DNA from: Planctomycetia bacterium
GTDB lineage: Bacteria; Planctomycetota; Phycisphaerae; Phycisphaerales; SM1A02
NCBI GenBank assembly: GCA_005799475.1
Contig: SYGQ01000052.1
Span: 1 to 23,523 of the forward strand
Length of the DNA stretch: 23,523 nt
Direction of reading: 5' to 3'
The position numbers and the translations under genes are program-made. This document shows, piece after piece, positions 22,097 to 23,523 of this stretch (position 1 is the stretch's first letter; every line of letters starts with the position of its first letter). The notes under the pieces are model-generated. The model saw nothing but the letters and a program-made list of their open reading frames with translations. It searched no databases and was not told the origin of the DNA.

Positions 22097-22957
22097 GGCC
22101 ACGGCGACATTGAGGCTCGGGCGATCGCCGGCCTCAACGAGCCCGCCGGGCTCGCGCATGGGAACCGCGCACACCACATCGCACAGCGCGCGCGCCGCTC
22201 CGGAAAGCCCCGAGCCCTCTGCCCCAAGCACGATGGCCGCGCGCACCGAGCGCCTGACCGCGTCGCACTCGTGAAGGCGAGCGAGCGGAATCGATTCTGG
22301 AGCATCCTCGGCCGCGATGAGCGCGAAGCCGTGTCGCTCGCGCAGGGCCGCGAGGTCGCGCTCCCAGTTCTCGGAAACGCCCCATGACACGCTGAAGACG
22401 CGGCCCGACGATACTCGGATGGCCTTGCGGTGGAGCGGGTCAGATGAGCCGCCGGCGAGGAGAATTCCGCAATCCCCGAGGCTTCCCGCGTTCCGAAACG
22501 CGGCGCCGACATTGTCGGTGTGAACGACGCCTAGCGTCACAAGGAGGTCGTCTGTCGGCGACAGCGCCGCGACAAGCGCGTCGAGGCCGGCCGTCACGGG
22601 TCGTCGACCAAGTGCGAGTGCCCCCTGATGCATCCTGTACCCGGCAAGGTCGCACAACAGCGACGCCGGGGCGCTGTAGATCGGGGGCGCCATCGCCGCC
22701 GCGTGCATCGCCGCGTCGAGTTGCGGTGCGAGGTCGTCAAGGACTTCCGGAGTCGCCAGAACACTGTGGAGTTCGACGCGCGGCGCCTGCACGGCACCTG
22801 CGCATGCCGCCGCGATCGCGTGGAGGAACCGCCTGAGGACTCTCGGGCTCTCCACGCAGAAGAGGCCGTCGCGTCCTCGCAGGTCCGCATCGCGCACGCC
22901 GCGAAATGACTGGATGCGCGGGTCTCCCGAATCCGAGACCGCGATCGTCTCGATCAT
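22034..22957 (-). CDS. SpoU/TrmH-family RNA 2'-O-methyltransferase
   Basis: A 307-residue putative RNA methyltransferase of the SPOUT superfamily. The three SpoU motifs are present: DNVGAAFRNA (motif 1, catalytic Arg), AIVLGAEGSGLS (motif 2) and SLNVAVASALVLHG (motif 3); these form the AdoMet-binding knot. The N-terminal 120 residues resemble the substrate-binding domain. Whether it acts on tRNA or rRNA cannot be told from sequence. The ATG at 22957 overlaps the stop of the MCE-like gene (ATGA); it is preferred over an in-frame upstream start at 23035 that lies within that gene. Confidence 0.9.
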   Translation of the reverse strand: MIETIAVSDSGDPRIQSFRGVRDADLRGRDGLFCVESPRVLRRFLHAIAAACAGAVQAPRVELHSVLATPEVLDDLAPQLDAAMHAAAMAPPIYSAPASLLCDLAGYRMHQGALALGRRPVTAGLDALVAALSPTDDLLVTLGVVHTDNVGAAFRNAGSLGDCGILLAGGSSDPLHRKAIRVSSGRVFSVSWGVSENWERDLAALRERHGFALIAAEDAPESIPLARLHECDAVRRSVRAAIVLGAEGSGLSGAARALCDVVCAVPMREPGGLVEAGDRPSLNVAVASALVLHGVRNARAHARTARL

Positions 22958-23523
22958 TGCGCGGGAACGCCGATCAACTGATTGAGCAGAATCGTCCCGG
23001 CCGCTTCGTGCTCGGCCGACGCCTGATCGATCCACCTCGTGAGGAGTTCGACGACTTCAGGATGCCGCTTCGCCAGATCGGGATCGTTCGCAAGTAGCGA
23101 GCGCGCGGTCTCGACGGCGATATGCAGGTCGGCCGCACTTCGCACGATTTCCCTAGCAAATGTGCGGAATCTGGCTTCTTCCGAGCGATCCTCAAAGACG
23201 CCGCCGAGAAGCGTCCACGGCATCAGCGTGACCTCGCGGGTCGTTCGACCAATCTGGTCACCCGCGATGGAGAGGTCAGCTGAGGCCGACCGCACGGCGT
23301 CCTTGGACTGTGCCAAGAGAAGTTCGATCCGAGCGGAGTCGGCCTTGGTGGTGGCGACGACTCGCTGGAGCCTGTCGATCAAATCCGCGACCGGAGGAAC
23401 AACCTGGTCGGTCACGCGCAGCTTCACCGTCGCCAAGAGTTCCGCGGCGACCGCGAAGTTGTCCTCCGTCCGTGCGATCGTGGCCTCAAGCCGCGCGGCG
23501 TCGAGGGGCTGGCCCTCGGCGAA
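22954..23523 (-). CDS. MCE/MlaD-like lipid-transport protein, C-terminal part (runs off the right edge)
   Basis: 189 codons of the C-terminal region are visible, open to the window edge. The sequence is a long amphipathic helical stretch with the segment TLMPWTLLGGVFEDRSEEARF. It resembles the sPWRLL motif near the end of MCE-domain (MlaD/PqiB/YebT-like) proteins, which tether to the inner membrane and form lipid tunnels. The MCE domain itself is outside the window, so the assignment rests on this motif and on the helical architecture. The stop overlaps the start of the SpoU gene. Confidence 0.6.
   Translation of the reverse strand, partial: FAEGQPLDAARLEATIARTEDNFAVAAELLATVKLRVTDQVVPPVADLIDRLQRVVATTKADSARIELLLAQSKDAVRSASADLSIAGDQIGRTTREVTLMPWTLLGGVFEDRSEEARFRTFAREIVRSAADLHIAVETARSLLANDPDLAKRHPEVVELLTRWIDQASAEHEAAGTILLNQLIGVPAQ

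Overview
The window is GC-rich, densely coded DNA that most resembles a planctomycete of the class Phycisphaerae. This is an inference. It rests on the Cys/Asp repeats of the DCNxNGxPDSCD type joined to thrombospondin type 3 calcium loops in one very large secreted protein, the high GC, a murA gene, and an MCE-type lipid-transport protein. I see no rRNA, tRNA, insertion sequence, phage gene or CRISPR array. Layout: (1) 1-564, minus strand: the N-terminal part of an unrecognised exported or membrane-anchored protein that runs off the left edge. (2) 747-4421, plus: a 1224-residue secreted protein with TSP3 loops, a Cys/Asp repeat array, a right-handed beta-helix and a dockerin-like C-terminus. 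(3) 9017-4440, minus: a four-gene operon joined by 4-base start/stop overlaps: S41-family lipoprotein, secreted LolA-like protein, NatA-type ABC ATPase and NatB/YhaP-type permease. (4) 9129-13679, plus: full-length cobalamin-dependent methionine synthase (metH), then a fluoride-channel gene in which two CrcB/Fluc domains are fused in one chain. (5) 14718-13666, minus: an M42 aminopeptidase. It is divergent from 14741-17000, plus: a YgfZ/GcvT-like protein, a 52-residue one-helix membrane protein and hydroxymethylglutaryl-CoA lyase, again joined by 4-base overlaps. (6) 17776-16952, minus: a metallophosphoesterase, divergent from a stand-alone rpsR (S18). (7) 20579-18109, minus: a plant/cyanobacterial-type ferredoxin-NADP reductase, then a TPR protein. 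(8) 20738-22096, plus: murA. (9) 23523-22034, minus: the C-terminal part of an MCE/MlaD-like protein, coupled to a SpoU-type RNA methyltransferase. The main unexplained pattern is regulatory. In front of seven first genes of transcription units, a -10-like hexamer (TATGCT, GATACT, TACGCT, GATACT, TAGACT, TATGAT, CATACT) lies exactly 6 nt before the start codon, and no Shine-Dalgarno sequence is present at the usual distance. This is the expected layout of leaderless mRNAs. The murA gene is the contrast, with a full AAGGAGG at normal spacing. The clearest cases are the 22-bp gap between the M42 and ygfZ-like genes, which is just two overlapping divergent -10 elements and two 6-nt spacers, and the metH promoter, where a 20-bp perfect palindrome abuts a TTGAAG-N17-TACGCT promoter. 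Convergent gene pairs commonly overlap at their 3' ends (14, 49, 20 and 63 bp), so there is almost no terminator space. Most genes are housekeeping (one-carbon metabolism, leucine catabolism, cell wall, translation). The more novel items are the fused CrcB, the small membrane protein, the protease/LolA-like/ABC operon and the leaderless promoter architecture.
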